Positions 1 through 12,500 of a DNA stretch of 64,000 bases are shown in pieces. The DNA comes from Podocnemis expansa. Lineage: Eukaryota; Chordata; Testudines; Podocnemididae. A model generated the notes under the pieces. That model was not told the origin of the DNA. It saw nothing but the letters and a program-made list of their open reading frames with translations, and made no database searches. Each line of letters begins with the position of its first letter. Position 1 is the first letter of the stretch. The position numbers and the translations under genes are program-made. The stretch spans positions 53,546,915-53,610,914 of the forward strand of contig ML681994.1 in assembly GCA_007922195.1 (NCBI GenBank), written 5' to 3'.

Positions 1-118
1 GGCCATTTCGAAACAAGCTGTTTGCTTGTTTCGAAATGGCCGTGCGTCGTGTGGCCATGGCACTTCTTATTTCGAAACAACCCCTGTTGTTTCGAAATAA
101 GAAGTGTGTGTGGCCATA
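1..118. mobile_element. Palindromic miniature transposon, right part (cut by window edge)
   Basis: The first 118 bases hold two perfect or near-perfect palindromes built on TTTCGAAA: bases 1-41 fold on themselves, and 61-105 form a second hairpin. The right end (tgtgtgtggccata) resembles the right end of the fuller copy at 30521-30920, which also carries the 'cttcttatttcgaaacaac' arm. I infer it is the right half of a non-autonomous DNA transposon that begins before the window. No coding capacity is expected; the short frames here are chance. Confidence 0.6.
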
Positions 119-1660
119 CTCTAAGACTGTTTGGCAGACAGAACAGTTTCCTACAGCATCTATCTTTTGGAATTTCTCTGACAAGGCTTCCCCAGCAATT
201 GCTTCTTCAATCCTTCCGCTGAAAGGCTGATTCCCCAAGATGGAAGAGGCCACCCTGGAAAATTAATATAGCCTCAAGTTAAAAGTGCTGACAACCCTGG
301 TGGGTCAGTGAATTACAACATCAATGTTTGTTACTGACTTATATGCTGAAAATTATTTTTTCATAATGTTTGGCAAATATTCAGGAATAATTTACAGAGT
401 AGTTAGGAATTAGAAGCAGTGTGTGATTGGTTCAGCAGCAGTAAAAAGAGGACTAATTTGTCAGACAGTTTATTTGCAATGAATAATTCAAAGAGTCAAT
501 TACCATCAGCTAAAGCTTTAATCCTGTATATCTTTTACTAATCAACCTTTACTAATCAGTTCTAACAATTCCAGCTCTGGGAAATCAAGATAAAATAACC
601 CTTTTAATTAGAGAATCAAAAACCTTTACATAGTTACTTTTTTGTTGATGGTCTCTCTCATGAAAGCTTAAGCCGCAAAATTGCTGAAGTGTCACTATTT
701 CACATCCTTCCATAATGTGAGTCTTTGATTACAAGGGTATATTTTATAATGTGGCTAAGGTACATGAAGATACATGACTTCAGAAGAAACTCATCCCCTG
801 GTAGTACCCTGTGTCTCAAAATTTCTCTTAGTGATAGCTTGGCAAAAGAACCACTAGCTCTGTAATATATAAGACTTAGTTTGCAGTGACAAGAGGAGAC
901 TCACTTGGCCTCTTAGTGTCCAGCCAAGTAATCATCATTCAGATTCCTTTAATTAACATCTTTTCAGAAGGGAATAGGATTTTAACAATGTGACAGGAGT
1001 TAGGTCTATCTTGGATAAAGGGAGCAAAGAATTGCAACAGATTTTAAGATACTTGCTGTCAGAAGGAACACTATCTCCTCCTCAACTTTGAATAATTAAA
1101 ACACAACCAAAAGAATGAGGCAAAAGCATGGCAAAAGGGATGACACAGGAGAGATGTGTCTATGAGGTGCAAAGAGGAGAGACAGGCTCAGCAGGTATAT
1201 TCCAGAGGAAAGTCAAAGCATCAGATTTAAAGGTGAACTATTTAATGACTTCTTTGAATTGGAAGAGAATTTGGAGCAGCACTAGGAATATCAAGCAGGA
1301 GATCTAACTCAAGCATGAGGCATAGGGAAGAAAGAAGAGGATGAGCTTGAGTGCAAACCAGAGCTGTAATGCTCTGTTTCAATGCCCAGGGCGCATTCCG
1401 ACTGGAATGTGCTACTTGAAATTAGCGCCTCTAGGGGCCAGCACCGTGAAATGTGCCTTTTAATAGACCATGCTCTGGCATGCCCCAGGCAAAGCCCCAT
1501 TGGTCCTGCCATAGTTATTGCTCTGGGGCAAACACACCAGAATCCACATTAACTGTTCAATGACAGATTTCAGACAGCAGTGTGCGTCTTCTGCCTCAGC
1601 TGTTCACTGCCTGCGTTGAAATGATGTCCATTGGGAAACTCAAGAGGCTCCTAGGGTATG
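119..1660. other. Unassigned sequence
   Basis: No gene or recognisable repeat was found in this AT-rich stretch. Frames are short and show no domain. Confidence 0.5.
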
Positions 1661-1764
1661 AAAAAAAAACCAAAAAAACCCCAAGGAGTCCTGTGGCTCT
1701 TAAAGACTAACATAGGACTCCTTGGTTTTTTTGCTGGACTAGACTAACATGGCTGCCCCCTTGG
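1661..1764. mobile_element. Short inverted Penelope-like end pair
   Basis: The left arm (1661-1710) contains ccaaggagtcctgtgg followed by cttaaagactaac. The right arm (1711-1764) carries the same end in the opposite orientation, from ataggactccttgg to ctagactaacatggctgccccc. The arms are joined at about 1710. The same outward-facing arrangement occurs in five longer copies in this window. In those families the 'gctgcccc' end is the 3' end of the element read on that strand. No duplication of the target was clear here. Confidence 0.6.
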
Positions 1765-1768
1765 CCGA

Positions 1769-2183
1769 GGCTATGTCCACACTAGAAAAAGTTAGGCTGA
1801 CTTCATTAATTCGAACTAATAAGTTCGACTGTAAGTTGAACTAAACTCGGCCTTATTAAGCTGAATTAGCAAAGTGGACTAAGGTGACTTAAAGTTAAGT
1901 TGACTTAGTCCACATTGTAAATCTGACCTAAATGCCCTTAATTCAACCTTAATAAAGCCGAATTAAGGGTTAATCCAGGTCTACACCATCCTTAGTTCGA
2001 TGTAAGGAGGCGAATTAAGGCTTAAGTTAACCTAACAGGTGGTTCTTATTTATTTAAGCTTTCACTAAGTCAATGTAAGGAATTTCTTAATTCAACTTAA
2101 TGGAAGTCCAATGTGGACAGTGACTAATTTAGGTCCAATTAAGCCTCCTTAATTCGCCCTAAATTGCCAGTGTAGACATAGCC
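1769..2183. mobile_element. GGCTATGTC-type miniature transposon
   Basis: The element opens with GGCTATGTCCACACTAG and closes with the inverse GTGTAGACATAGCC. The interior is rich in 'aattcgaac' and 'taagttgaa' motifs on both strands, so the whole unit is nearly a hairpin. The flanking triplets are cga (left) and cta (right), an imperfect 3-bp duplication. Other copies in the window have perfect triplets. It is non-coding and presumably non-autonomous. The superfamily is not proven; 3-bp duplications would fit a PIF/Harbinger-like element. Confidence 0.72.
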
Positions 2184-2186
2184 CTA

Positions 2187-3925
2187 GTGCCGGCTCTAGT
2201 ATTAGCCCATTCCCATTCAGAGGAAATCAAATATGATACAAAAAGGCAGAGGCCACTGAGAAATTCCTCTTGATGTTCCACGGGACGGCTCAGGCAACGG
2301 ATCTTCAAAGGAAGGAATAGAGTTTATATATTCTTTCTCATTGGAGGAGCACTTGCAAGAGAAAAGGTTCTTCCCTCTTTCACTCATTTCTCTTCATCTT
2401 TTCCAGTTCCAAACTGAGAGAGTTGAGGTTGGACAAAAGCTGTATCACTGTGACCCATCTCTCCCTCCCCTCACTTCCCAGTAACTCTTTTTTTCCTTGT
2501 TTCTTATTTCAGATTAGCAAGGAAGAAAATACTAGTTTATAATCATCTATTTGCTGCTGCTTTTTAAATCCATTACTTACTAAAAAAGCAGAGTCAGATA
2601 ATCTGACCCTCACTAGAACTAAAAATGTTTACCTACATAAAGAACATTGTTTAGGAAAGAGATATCAAATGGAGGACAGAGCTTTGATAGTCTAAAGTCT
2701 TCTCACAGGCAAGGTAAAGCTAGTTAGAAGCAGTTCTTTAAAAGAAGTTCCTGTATCCTCTCCTCCTATGTAGCAGCGGCCCTTATATGTGGCTGCTATA
2801 CCAGCTATTCTTCATTTCCCACTGTTTTATGTGTCCTTGTTCTTCTTTGCAAAGTTTGGCTATCCATAGATGCAACTGGAAGTAAGGAGGAAGAAACAGT
2901 ATCATGTGACCTTCCAGGTTTTTTTTAGAATTATGGACCACAGTTTTTTATTTCAGGCTCTAAAATAATAGTTTTTGTAAATCTACCAAGGTTATAACCC
3001 TTTCTCTGCTCATTATCATGATAATTATTCTGATAAAAATAAATAGGTGTTTTATCTGCATAGCCTTTCGAGCCTTATGAACTCACACCAGAGTTTAAAA
3101 CTTGGTTTTCATAATAAAAACAAAAGTGCAGTGTACAAAGACTTTTCTAAGTCAACAGTATAAGGCTTCAAGTATCTTTCTAGCCATAGTTGCACCACTT
3201 TTTGTTGTGACTGTATCTGTACTAAAAAGTTATGCAAGGCTGGGCTTGGCCATTGCTGAGATGGGAGACGCCAGTTATAAAACACATGCTAGAGAAAGTA
3301 ACGTGGTGACTAATGAGCTGACACCCTTACTCCTGAGTCTTTCCTGAATCAGTGCATGAAAAGGCATTTCACTGCTTGTTTGGGTCTGGCTCTTGAAACT
3401 GAAAATAAATATAACCATGGATAGACAACAATATGCTGTTTCCCTTATTTGTAAGACAAGGGGCTGGAAGATCAATAACAGGGCAAATTTGTTTTTCTGC
3501 TAGCTTACCTCCAATGCCAATCTGGGCAATTAGGCTCAGTTTATTGAGACTTCTTCCCTGTGGATTTTATTGAAACAAAAAAATTCTTCAATTCTGGTCT
3601 AAAATTATTAGACTGTTAAATACTACAAAACAGATAATATTTTCTGAAGGGCTTAATTCCAGAGATATGTGAAGTAAGTTCTCTGTACATATAATTTGTG
3701 GTTCTTCACCATGGAAACTGTCAGTAATGTATGGTACATTTGATTTGCAATCTTCTGGCAAACTTCAACAGGAAAGGAGCTGACAATGAGGAATACAGTG
3801 TAGTTATCTGTGATACTGATGATCTCATCTGATATTAAAGAAATTGAGCACTAAAGTGCAACAGTTGCTATTAACCAGTAACTATGGTAACTATAGGTGA
3901 AAGTAGAGTAGAAGGATCATCTTAT
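2187..3925. other. Unassigned sequence
   Basis: No gene or confidently named repeat is visible. The longest frame is about 80 codons and has no recognisable domain. Confidence 0.5.
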
Positions 3926-3929
3926 ATGA

Positions 3930-5330
3930 TATAGGTCCAGATCCATAAAGATACTTAGGTGGCCAAGTCTCAAATTTAGGCACCAAAGTCCAAGTTTTGC
4001 CTTCACTGTGATACCACAAAATTCCCCCTGAACCTGGCAGGTGCCTAAACCCCCTTGAAGGCTAAATTTTCAGAGTAAAATTACCCTAGGTACCTATGTT
4101 TTTGCCTCTGGACGTGTGCTCTACTACTTCCCTATAGGCACCTGACCATCTGATTTCCACCTAAGGCCCAGAATGATTCACAAGTCAGAGGAAGATAAGC
4201 ATTCGACTGCCTAGGAAGCATATAGGGCCTGACTTTATAGGCCAGCTCCTGGATAAGGTGCTATTTGAAATCCAGAATGTGTGTGCATGCCATTGCCACT
4301 TACCTCTTAACTGTCAGCCCAATGGTTAGAGCACTCACCTGTGATGGGGCGGAGGGCAGGTAAATCGTCCTCTCTAGGCTTGACAAAGATTTGAATGGGG
4401 GAATCTCTTATCTTTCAGAGCAGTGCTTTAGTCAGTGAGCCAAAGGCTACTCTGATGTAGGGGTCTTTCATTTTCTCCTGTTGAAGCTGTTGTCCTGTGG
4501 ATAATGAGAGTGACTGAAGCAGGGGGAATGGGGAGTGAAGCTGGGTCTCCTAATCACTGGGCTAAAGAATCGTTCTCTTTCTCTGGCCCTGCAATTATTT
4601 AAGTGATTATCCACAATAGAACAGTAATTGGGAAGTGGAGGAGGGGGGGAGGAAGTGAGAACGTGAAAATGACTCGGTTGGGTAGTGGTTTACTGGTTCA
4701 GTGCACCTGTTCCATTCTCTCTTTCATTGTTTATTTACAGTGGCACAGCTTCAAGAGGAGAGATCTAGGGCCCTTATCTCTCAGTGGTTAGACCCCTCTT
4801 GTGTGAGGTGGGCTCAGCCTGTTCGAATCCTTTCTACCCCTCCAGTAAAGAAAGAGTAACTGAACCTGAGTCTTCCCCATGCGAGGGGAGTGCTCTGACT
4901 GCAGGGCTGTAAGAGCAGCACCCCACCTTCCCATTTTGTCCGGAGCGAGGCATGCTCCTAACTCATTTACACCAGAAATACTCTAGGTGTCTAAGCTGTC
5001 TGACTTCTGGAGGGGGCGTGGGGAGGGGCAGTTCTTGTTAATGAATTGTATGCAGAGATAGGTGCCTCCCTGTATCATGGGGTTAGGTGCTTACCTCTGT
5101 GAGAGGGGTGGGGCTAAACCCCTCTTGTTACCATATCCTATTGACTTGTATGGGCAGCTCTGAATGATGTTGGCTTTTTTGGATCACATTCTAAGGTGCC
5201 CATCGACCCTCTTTCATACGGAACCAAGGGCCTTTCTGCGATTTTCTAAGTGCCTAAAAGGTGGTTGCTGTGATGTTCATCTTTGCAACACCTAAGTCCT
5301 TCCATGGATCACACCACTAGCAAGTAAAAG
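3930..5330. repeat. Old complex repeat with tRNA-like modules in alternating orientation
   Basis: The stretch is a patchwork of motifs such as 'taggtgcctaa' and 'taggcacc' in both orientations. It includes tRNA-like segments: 4318-4395 (+) has 'ggttagagcactcacct'; 4405-4455 and 4545-4585 are similar on the minus strand; 4777-4832 (+) has an A-box-like 'ctctcagtggttag' and a good B box 'gttcgaatcc'; 4860-4920 is a minus-strand counterpart. Divergence is high. I recognise the style of an ancient amniote interspersed repeat but cannot name the family. It is not a functional tRNA gene. Confidence 0.5.
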
Positions 5331-5334
5331 TAGA

Positions 5335-5796
5335 ATTTAGGATTTGAAAAGGTAGGGGGCTGAAGCCACCTGAACCACCACTGCTGTGGCTGACAGCCTA
5401 AGTCCATAACAGCCCTAAACCAGTCTTACAATCCCTCTGGGGGTTGAAGCCCTCTAGACAAAGAAACACTGACTTAAAGCTTTAGCTGTACATTAGTCAG
5501 GCTACAAAATTATATGTCCCTGTCTTTATTCAGAAAAATTAAACAGAGCCTTTTTTGATGTCAAAATAAAATGATAAATTTAATGGGTTTCGAAATGTAT
5601 ATTAATTAGGCAGTGTCTGAAGAGATTAACTTCTCTCTCATTCTTTTATTAAATACCTAGATGACAGCACAAAAATAAACTATACATTCATGCTAGGTAT
5701 CTTTAATTTCCTGTCCCAGTAACCGGGAGTGCAAATAAATGAATTCCAGGGATCCCCAAGCCCCCTATACCTAAGTGCCTTTTCCAGGGGAGTTCT
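5335..5796. other. Unassigned sequence
   Basis: No gene or confidently named repeat is seen. Confidence 0.45.
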
Positions 5797-6240
5797 AGAA
5801 GGGTAGCTGTGTTAGTCTAGTTCAGGAAAACAAAGAGTCCCATGGCACTTGTAAAGACTAACATGTTTATCTGTTTCATGAGCTTTCATGGGAGAAATCC
5901 CACTTCGTCAGATGCTTGAAGATGGAGAACTTACAGAATGGGAGGAAAAATAAATGTAGGGAAGTGTAAGTCATAGGATCAAGTCAGACTGTTTCAGCTA
6001 ATCAAACCAGCTGCCTTGATTCAAACAGTGTGGAACAACATATTAGAAGGTGGGAAGGTAGAGATAGGAGAAAGTCATTTATTGTAATGAGAAAGCCAAT
6101 TCAAATCTCTGTTCAAGCCGAAAGTAATGGTATCAAATTTGCATATTTGCATTTTCTGACACAAAATTGTTCCACTGAGTTTTTTTTGACCAGCTCTGTA
6201 CAACAAATAGTAAAAGTATTGCAGGACTGGGTGTATAATT
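5797..6240 (-). mobile_element. Penelope-like retroelement, 5'-truncated copy, 3' part
   Basis: Read on the minus strand, the copy ends (toward 5797) in the characteristic '...ctagactaacacagctaccc' tail. Upstream in the element it retains the end of the coding region: 6075-6240 on the minus strand reads to a C-terminal stretch with CKFDTITFGLNRDLNWLSHY. That matches what I know of the end of the reverse transcriptase/GIY-YIG polyprotein of turtle Penelope-like elements. The reverse transcriptase and the core of the GIY-YIG domain are missing through 5' truncation. It is a dead copy. Confidence 0.7.
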
Positions 6241-6308
6241 TTTTTTTTTACGGGTACTACGTTTCTTCTGGAAAAGATCATTGGGTGAAAAAAAATCCAC
6301 TTATTCAA
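6075..6308 (-). pseudogene. C-terminal remnant of a Penelope-like polyprotein
   Basis: The minus-strand frame is 77 codons. Its last 35 or so residues resemble the C-terminus of Penelope-like proteins, with the motif KFDTI.FGLNRD..WLSHY. The upstream residues have no clear match, and the frame has no start of its own because the copy is truncated there. The family normally carries a reverse transcriptase followed by a GIY-YIG endonuclease; neither catalytic site is present. The assignment is from motif memory only. Confidence 0.55.
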
Positions 6309-6639
6309 CAGTTTGCCTTTTTATTACATAAACTGAAATTGAAAATATGCAGTTATATTAATTTTATTTGCTTTATAGGATTAACTCTTTAGAAATTTTC
6401 CCAACATATTCTGTATTTTACATATACTCTATACTGTATTGTCTGCCAACCCTAGCTCCTCAACAGACAGCATGGATTTCATCAAGTAAGTGTGGAGGGG
6501 TGGGGATTGACTGAAAATTCCAGAGGTGAAGTAATTAGTGAGTGGCAGTATGGAATTTAGACACTTCTCTAATATGATGTGCTTTGCTCTTCTGTTTCAC
6601 TACATGATCATAAGTTTGTGAGTATGCTTGGACAGTTCC

Positions 6640-6750
6640 AAAGGGGCAGCCGTGTTAGTCTAATCCAGCAAAAAACAAACAAACAAAAAAAACCCCCCAA
6701 AAAACCCAAGGAGTCCTGTGGCACTTAAAGACTAACAGATTTATGCACTG
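6640..6750 (-). mobile_element. Single-armed Penelope-like 3' end
   Basis: The + strand runs ttccaaaggggcagccgtg, then an A-rich stretch, then ccaaggagtcctgtggcac and aaagactaacagattta. This is the antisense of a short 3' end of the same element as at 5797. No partner arm is visible. The A/C-rich stretch at 6669-6706 is a simple-sequence expansion inside the tail. Confidence 0.65.
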
Positions 6751-6934
6751 TCAAATACATTAATTGATGTAAAAGACTAATTTTTAGTAATTCATGCTAT
6801 AACTAAGGCCAAGTTTCATATTGTAAATATACAGAAATTAAATGGTATCCCTTTTAATAGTTTGTGGGCCCTCTAGTGGCTCTCACTCTATTCCAGAAGT
6901 GGAAAGAGCCCTGCCATAGCTGCAGTGTCTATGT

Positions 6935-7113
6935 CGGGGTGGCCAAACTTACAGAACTCAAGAGCCACACAAATTATTAAACCTTCAAGAGCTGCATTGA
7001 GGCATATAGCCATATACTTTTACCTACTAAATTGATTTGCTGATGTTCTGCGAGCCACACTTTTTTATTCAAGAGCCACACGCAGCTCCCGAGCCACAGT
7101 TTGGCCATGCCTG
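6935..7113. mobile_element. hAT-like miniature transposon
   Basis: The ends are CGGGGTGGCCAAACTT (one base short of CAGGGGTGGCC) and AGTTTGGCCATGCCTG, an inverted pair. Flanks are gtctatgt (6927-6934) and gtctatat (7114-7121), an 8-bp duplication with 7 of 8 matches. The interior matches the copy at 24122-24308 almost throughout ('gagccacac', 'gaggcatatagccatatac'). The 8-bp duplications and CAGGGG ends place it in the hAT superfamily. It has no transposase. Confidence 0.88.
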
Positions 7114-7121
7114 GTCTATAT

Positions 7122-7886
7122 AGTTAGGCTTTTCATTGTTTACGTAGATGGTAAACACAGTTGTTTGGACCCCACTGAGCCTTTGGGATCCCTTCACATT
7201 ATACTTTCCTCTGTGCTGCATCCCAATGAGGAAAAGAGCAACCAGTAGGAGGAAATGGCAGCAGGGAATGATGAATGCAAGGGAAAAGGACCCGACACTA
7301 GTTTTAGGTTCCTCCACTCCATTTAGAGTCTTCCTTGAAATCTCCATATCAGAGTGAAACTTAGCACTTTGGCATGTGCCTGCAAATTAGTTTTTTGCTG
7401 CTTCCTTCTCTGCCTGCTATAAATAGCTCTTGTCCACCACAATCACACTATTATGCACAGGACTGGCCTTATGGAGATGTTTGTGAAATAATTTCTGCCA
7501 TACTTCTGAATCCTGACTCTTTATAGCTCTGTCCCTTCCTAGTTATCCTGACTCTAGTCCCTCATGTACATAGCTGTCACCACAATGCTTGCCATTTAAT
7601 GTACACCATTGTTCATATTATGGTGTGGGAAAGTAAAATCTATACATGTGCTAGAGAGACCACTGCTAGATAAACATTGTTTAATCCATCATGCTTACAT
7701 ATAGTTTACAGACAGTAGAGCATGGTAACAAAACTACCTCTCGTTGCTAGTAAGAGACCTATGACTATTCAGCATCCAGGAGATCAAAGAAGGTTCAGTA
7801 ATGATGAAGTACAGCTTAAAATTGTGAAAACTGAATTTGTCACCTACCCTGTTTGATATAAGGGTCCAGCTGCCAAGTTAGGACGT
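7122..7886. other. Unassigned sequence
   Basis: No recognisable element or gene. Overlapping frames on both strands at 7069-7357 lie partly within the hAT miniature and are considered chance. Confidence 0.45.
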
Positions 7887-7889
7887 ATA

Positions 7890-8263
7890 GACTATGTCTA
7901 CACTAGCCAATTAAGCTTGCTTAGTCCAGACTATTTTAGCCCATGTCTATATGAGGCAAAGCTTAGTCTGAACTAATAAATTCACCTGGTTAGTCTGGAC
8001 TAAGCACATAGTTCGAACTATAAATTCAAACTAGGTGCAATGTAGACACAGACTAAGGCTTAGTTTGAACTAAGCCATTAGTTTGAACTAGCCGCACATC
8101 CTAGTTTTGAACTAAAAAGTTGGTTTGAACTAGGACATGTGGCTAGTTTAAATTAAAAAGCTGCAGTTAGTCCAAACTAGCTTGAGGTTAATTTGGACTA
8201 ACCTCAGACTTTTTAAATTCAGACTAGCAAGTCCAAGCTAAAATACTAGCTGTAGACATAGCC
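7890..8263. mobile_element. GGCTATGTC-type miniature transposon
   Basis: The left end is GACTATGTCTACACTAGCC and the right end is the inverse TGTAGACATAGCC. The flanking triplets are ata on the left (7887-7889) and ata on the right (8264-8266), a perfect 3-bp duplication. The interior consists of alternating 'tagtttgaact' and 'agtccagact' motifs in both orientations. Non-coding. Confidence 0.8.
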
Positions 8264-8266
8264 ATA

Positions 8267-9202
8267 GTGCTGGTTAGCTGAGCCATCAGTTGCCATTGCG
8301 ATAGGATGCAAAGTGGAAAATCTTCAGTATTGAATCCTCCACTATTAATCCACCAGACTCTAGGTAAATTACAGTGATCAGGAAATACCATTAAAAATCA
8401 AGTTTCTGAATGTCTGGAGTGACCTGAAAACATGGGAGGAATTACCAACTATTTCCATAAGGAGAGGGGACAGAGATGCAGCACATCTCTTTAGACGTGG
8501 AACAAGGGACAGTCTGCACTCTACAGTATCAGTTCTTCTTCTCCACCCTGTCTGTTATTTTGGGGGCAGTGTAAAGTGTTGGAGCTGGGGGATGATGCCA
8601 GGGATCAGGTGCTCTTGGCTATATTGTTGACCCTGTGGAAGCACCATTAACACCTGCTGATCCTCTATGTGGTTATTACTGCTTGGCCATAAGAAATTCA
8701 TCCTGAAGATGCCACAACACAGTAAACATCTCTTGTTATCAGACTCTGAACTGGAATTACAGCCTTTATTTAACACTGTGGTATATTTTATGTATAAAAT
8801 ACCTACTGTGCTAAAATCTATTCCTTCACTCTATATGCTAAGGGTTAGATATTTAAAGGTCATTAGGTGCTTAGAGGCTGGTCCATACTTAGATGGGATT
8901 TCAGAAGCAATTGAAGGGAGATACACCAAGTACTTAAAATACCTTGCATATCTTTCTCCAAAATGCCCTCTCTCTGACTCAGGTCTACTCCTTCTGCTGG
9001 GTTGGTCTTACAGCGTTGGATTCCTGATCAGCTGAGCGGGTCTTCAAAGACCCTATCAGTCAGTTCAGAAGATCGATCTGATGGTGGCAAATTTGCAACT
9101 GTCAGTGAAGACTTGCTCTAAGAATCTGGTCCTAAATCCTCACCTTCTAGCAAACACTTTTATCAGTGGCAGTAATGGCATGTGACAGCACGTGTATTGA
9201 AA
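8267..9202. other. Unassigned sequence
   Basis: A 122-codon plus-strand frame (8667-9035) overlaps a minus-strand frame of 73 codons. Neither shows a domain, and there is no splice or homology evidence that I can judge. Confidence 0.4.
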
Positions 9203-9506
9203 CTTAGGCCTGATCTATACTGCCACAGTGGGTCAACAGGAGATAGGCAATCTATGTACTCCAGAATGCATATTTTCCTTCAACTGACTTATTGTCCCTT
9301 ACTGCGGCATCTTTACAGGACTGTGCAATGGGGAATGCTCTCCATTCAATGCAGCGTTACTCTTTTATGGGGGGTATGGAGTTACTGTGTTTAATGGAGA
9401 GCACTTCCGGTATCAATTGAGCAGGTCTCCACTGGCTACTCAATTGGTCCCACTGCATCAATCTGTGGAGACTGATGCAGCATTTTCAGTATAGATAAGC
9501 CCTAAG
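9203..9506. mobile_element. Miniature transposon with about 20-bp inverted ends
   Basis: The left end CTTAGGCCTGATCTATACTG pairs with the right end read in reverse, CTTAGGGCTTATCTATACTG (17 of 20 match). Internal segments such as 'tggagagca' and 'atgctctccatt' are also inverted. It resembles the GGCTATGTC class in length and palindromic style, but its terminal sequence differs. No clear target duplication was found. Confidence 0.6.
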
Positions 9507-12500
9507 AATATGGGAGCAGGGCAGTGTCTCTTATTACAGACCCCCCAAGCTCTGTAAGATTCTTTTTACTACTCCTTTCATCAGGAACAGTCTACTTTCT
9601 ATGTCTATTGCCACTAGAGCTTGTTGTGGATAGTAACATGTATTTTTGCTCTACTGTGGACCACCCCACATTTCTTTTCCCCTTTGAAGGTAATGTATTA
9701 CTCATTATGTTGGCTGAAAATACTGCCAGTGTACCAATGTGCCACAGTGAAATTTTCTCTAATCCATCTACATTATACAGGTCCCACATCAGTATATGGT
9801 TTTCTTATGTTGTTTTCAATATCTGCACCTCCAAGAGCAGAATTTATCTCTAATCCTTCTGACCTACTTTCATCCTTCTTGTGCTTTTTCATTTTGTCTG
9901 TTTCCCCAAGTCCTTTGGCCCCTTCTTGATAACGTCCTATTTCTGACTATTTACTTTTCAAAAAGTACACAGTAAGATTTTGAATTACATTTGTAATAGT
10001 ATGTACCTTTCTGGCATCATTTTTTCCTGATAGTAATCCTGAATATAAATACTTGTTTTTATAAGGAGTGAAGTACCCTTCCAATTGTACAAAACAAATC
10101 TCTCATTCTAAATAAAGATTCTGATCATGTCCTAAGTCACAAAAGATAAGCAGGAGTGGTATGTTCATGGTGCCAGTATTTGCCTGCTTAAGATCATTTG
10201 AGCAGTACATCCTTTAATATTTTTATGTAGATATATTTCAACATCCCTCTTTCTGTTTCCATAGCTCTTCTCCTAGCCCTTCTAAACCAGCTTCATGTTC
10301 CTGTGTCTTCTGTTATCTTCCTACATTAATTCCCTCTCCATGTTAAATTCCCCCTCCAAGCCCCACTCAGTAATGTCATGAATTTTAATACTATTTACAT
10401 TTCTAAAGACATTTATGTTCTTGAAGATACTAACTACAGAGATAGGCACTGCATAGATCCTACAATAGATTAACATTTTATACTTCTCTGATGTCTCTTT
10501 AATATGATAACATCAGATGATGACCAAGATACACATTTTTAAAATAAGTTTATTGGTCTAGTTTTTCCTTAACTGTCTTTGTGCCATTCCCTATATGTGC
10601 CCTCTATTTCCATCTGCCAAGCCATTATCCACCCCTCATTCAAATCCCCCCAAAAGACTCCCTCTTGCAAGCAATTAGTCACTGACATTGATAATAGACC
10701 AACCTGTGCCCCAGTATAGCTGTGTTTAGAGAGGTCAAGTGGATCTTCCACACAGCAGAGGGACGCAGCCTTTTCAGAGAACAATTTCCTCCATACATAC
10801 CTGAATTCTCTGTGTACTGTCCAGATCTGTTCCAGGCGAGCAAGTAGAGTCTGGATGCGAGATCATATTATGCACAGCACAAAACAAACTGTCTGAACTT
10901 GATGTCACACATCTTCAAGTATTTTAATTTAACACTTGTGATAATTAAAATGTATATATTATAGAAAACCAAAAATTTATCTGACATAAATTTCATGCTT
11001 GAACTAATGTTTACAATTCCATAAAACTCCGAATGTTTGAGACATGTATAAACTTTTCTATAATTGTAATGACTATAAATAAATTCTACATACAACATAC
11101 ATAAAGAACAGTTATTTAGTATCCTATACCTTTGCAGTGCTACATCTGTAATTCACATTTTAATCAACCAGTTCAAGAGAACAATATTTTTCTCTTGACT
11201 TGAACTCAAGCTAGTTGAAATTTTGGGTCTTTCCTTCTGAAAAAATTCAAAAGAAAGGTTTATTTTTTGTAATTTTTTTCACTTCTTGACAAAAAATTTC
11301 CAAACAAGATTTTTCAAAATGAAAATTTTAATTTTGCTTAAAGATTTATTTTAAATTTAATTCTCCCCTTTTCTCACTATTTACTTCCATTCCCCCTTTT
11401 TCCTTCATATGAAATAAAGAAGAAAGGTAAAAAGTGAAAGAAAGTCTGTCTGTAGGGAGTAGTGGAGGGAAGTTTTTTTAACTTTTCCAGATGAAAAAAG
11501 TAAAAAACAAAAAAACCAAAAAAAACCCACTCTCATTTTTCTTTATTTCATTTTTTTTCCAGTTGGAAAAAACAAAGAATGAGAGAAGTTTTCCCTCCTT
11601 ATTTCTCTATTTTTAAAAAATCTTTCTCCCCTTTTTGTCCAGTAAAAAAAAAATAAAAAAGTTTCCATCAGCCCAATTTTTAACTTTGTGCAAAAATCTC
11701 TGCCCTAAAAAGATTAGTGGTTCCTGTAATGTAGATTAGTTTTAAATTAAGTATTTCATCCTACCGCTACAGCACAATAGAGTTAGAAATGCCCTAAACA
11801 CATTGATTTCTCCACGCTGAAGAATGTATTACTAAAAATCAGCATGGCAATTACACTTATAAAATGTTTTACTAACAAATGAAAACTTGATTGATGCAAG
11901 AAAATATTGTAAAATAGTGGCAAAGCTTCTCTCTCTTTCTCGATCTCTCTCACACACACACAGAAGCACGCGCGCACACACAAATTCTACGGACTGTTTA
12001 GAAAAAAAAATAATAATCTAAAAATCCAGGTCTCTTACACACTTTTCAACCAAGTTATTCTCAGTGCTTTGTAAACCACAGGAAATTACTTGTCTAAACC
12101 ATTCATACCTCTTAGTTCATTTCCTATTTAGAGATTCAGACTAAAGGTTTTAGTTGATGATCATTTGTTTTAACCTCAAAATAATTTTCTGCTTCATTGA
12201 GCTTTGTGAAAGCTAAAGCTTTATGGAGTGAATCTGCATCTTCATTATGAATACAGTATTGAATGCTGATTATGTATAATGATATTAATATTTAGACAAT
12301 ATTTTCCCATTATTACACTCATTTTGAGATAACGCTAATTCATAACTGATATAATGAAACTACTATTTCAGAAGAATTGGCTCCCCCCCACAGAGGAAGG
12401 ATTCACATAAGGAAGTGAAAGTTGTGTGGTAGTATCAAATTTAACGTAAGGCTGTGGAATCTGTTGTTGATTGCTGAGTTTTACTGGGGACAGAAGATAA

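Noticed and set aside
4777..4832. Functional tRNA gene
   Set aside because: A B box is present, but the arms do not pair into a cloverleaf by eye, there is no terminator T run at the right place, and the segment is one of several modules in an old repeat.
8667..9035. 122-codon plus-strand frame as a host gene
   Set aside because: No domain, an overlapping frame on the other strand, and no supporting context.
11380..11670. Matrix-attachment or origin-like AT/polypyrimidine region
   Set aside because: Only base composition supports it. No specific motif was found to justify a functional call.
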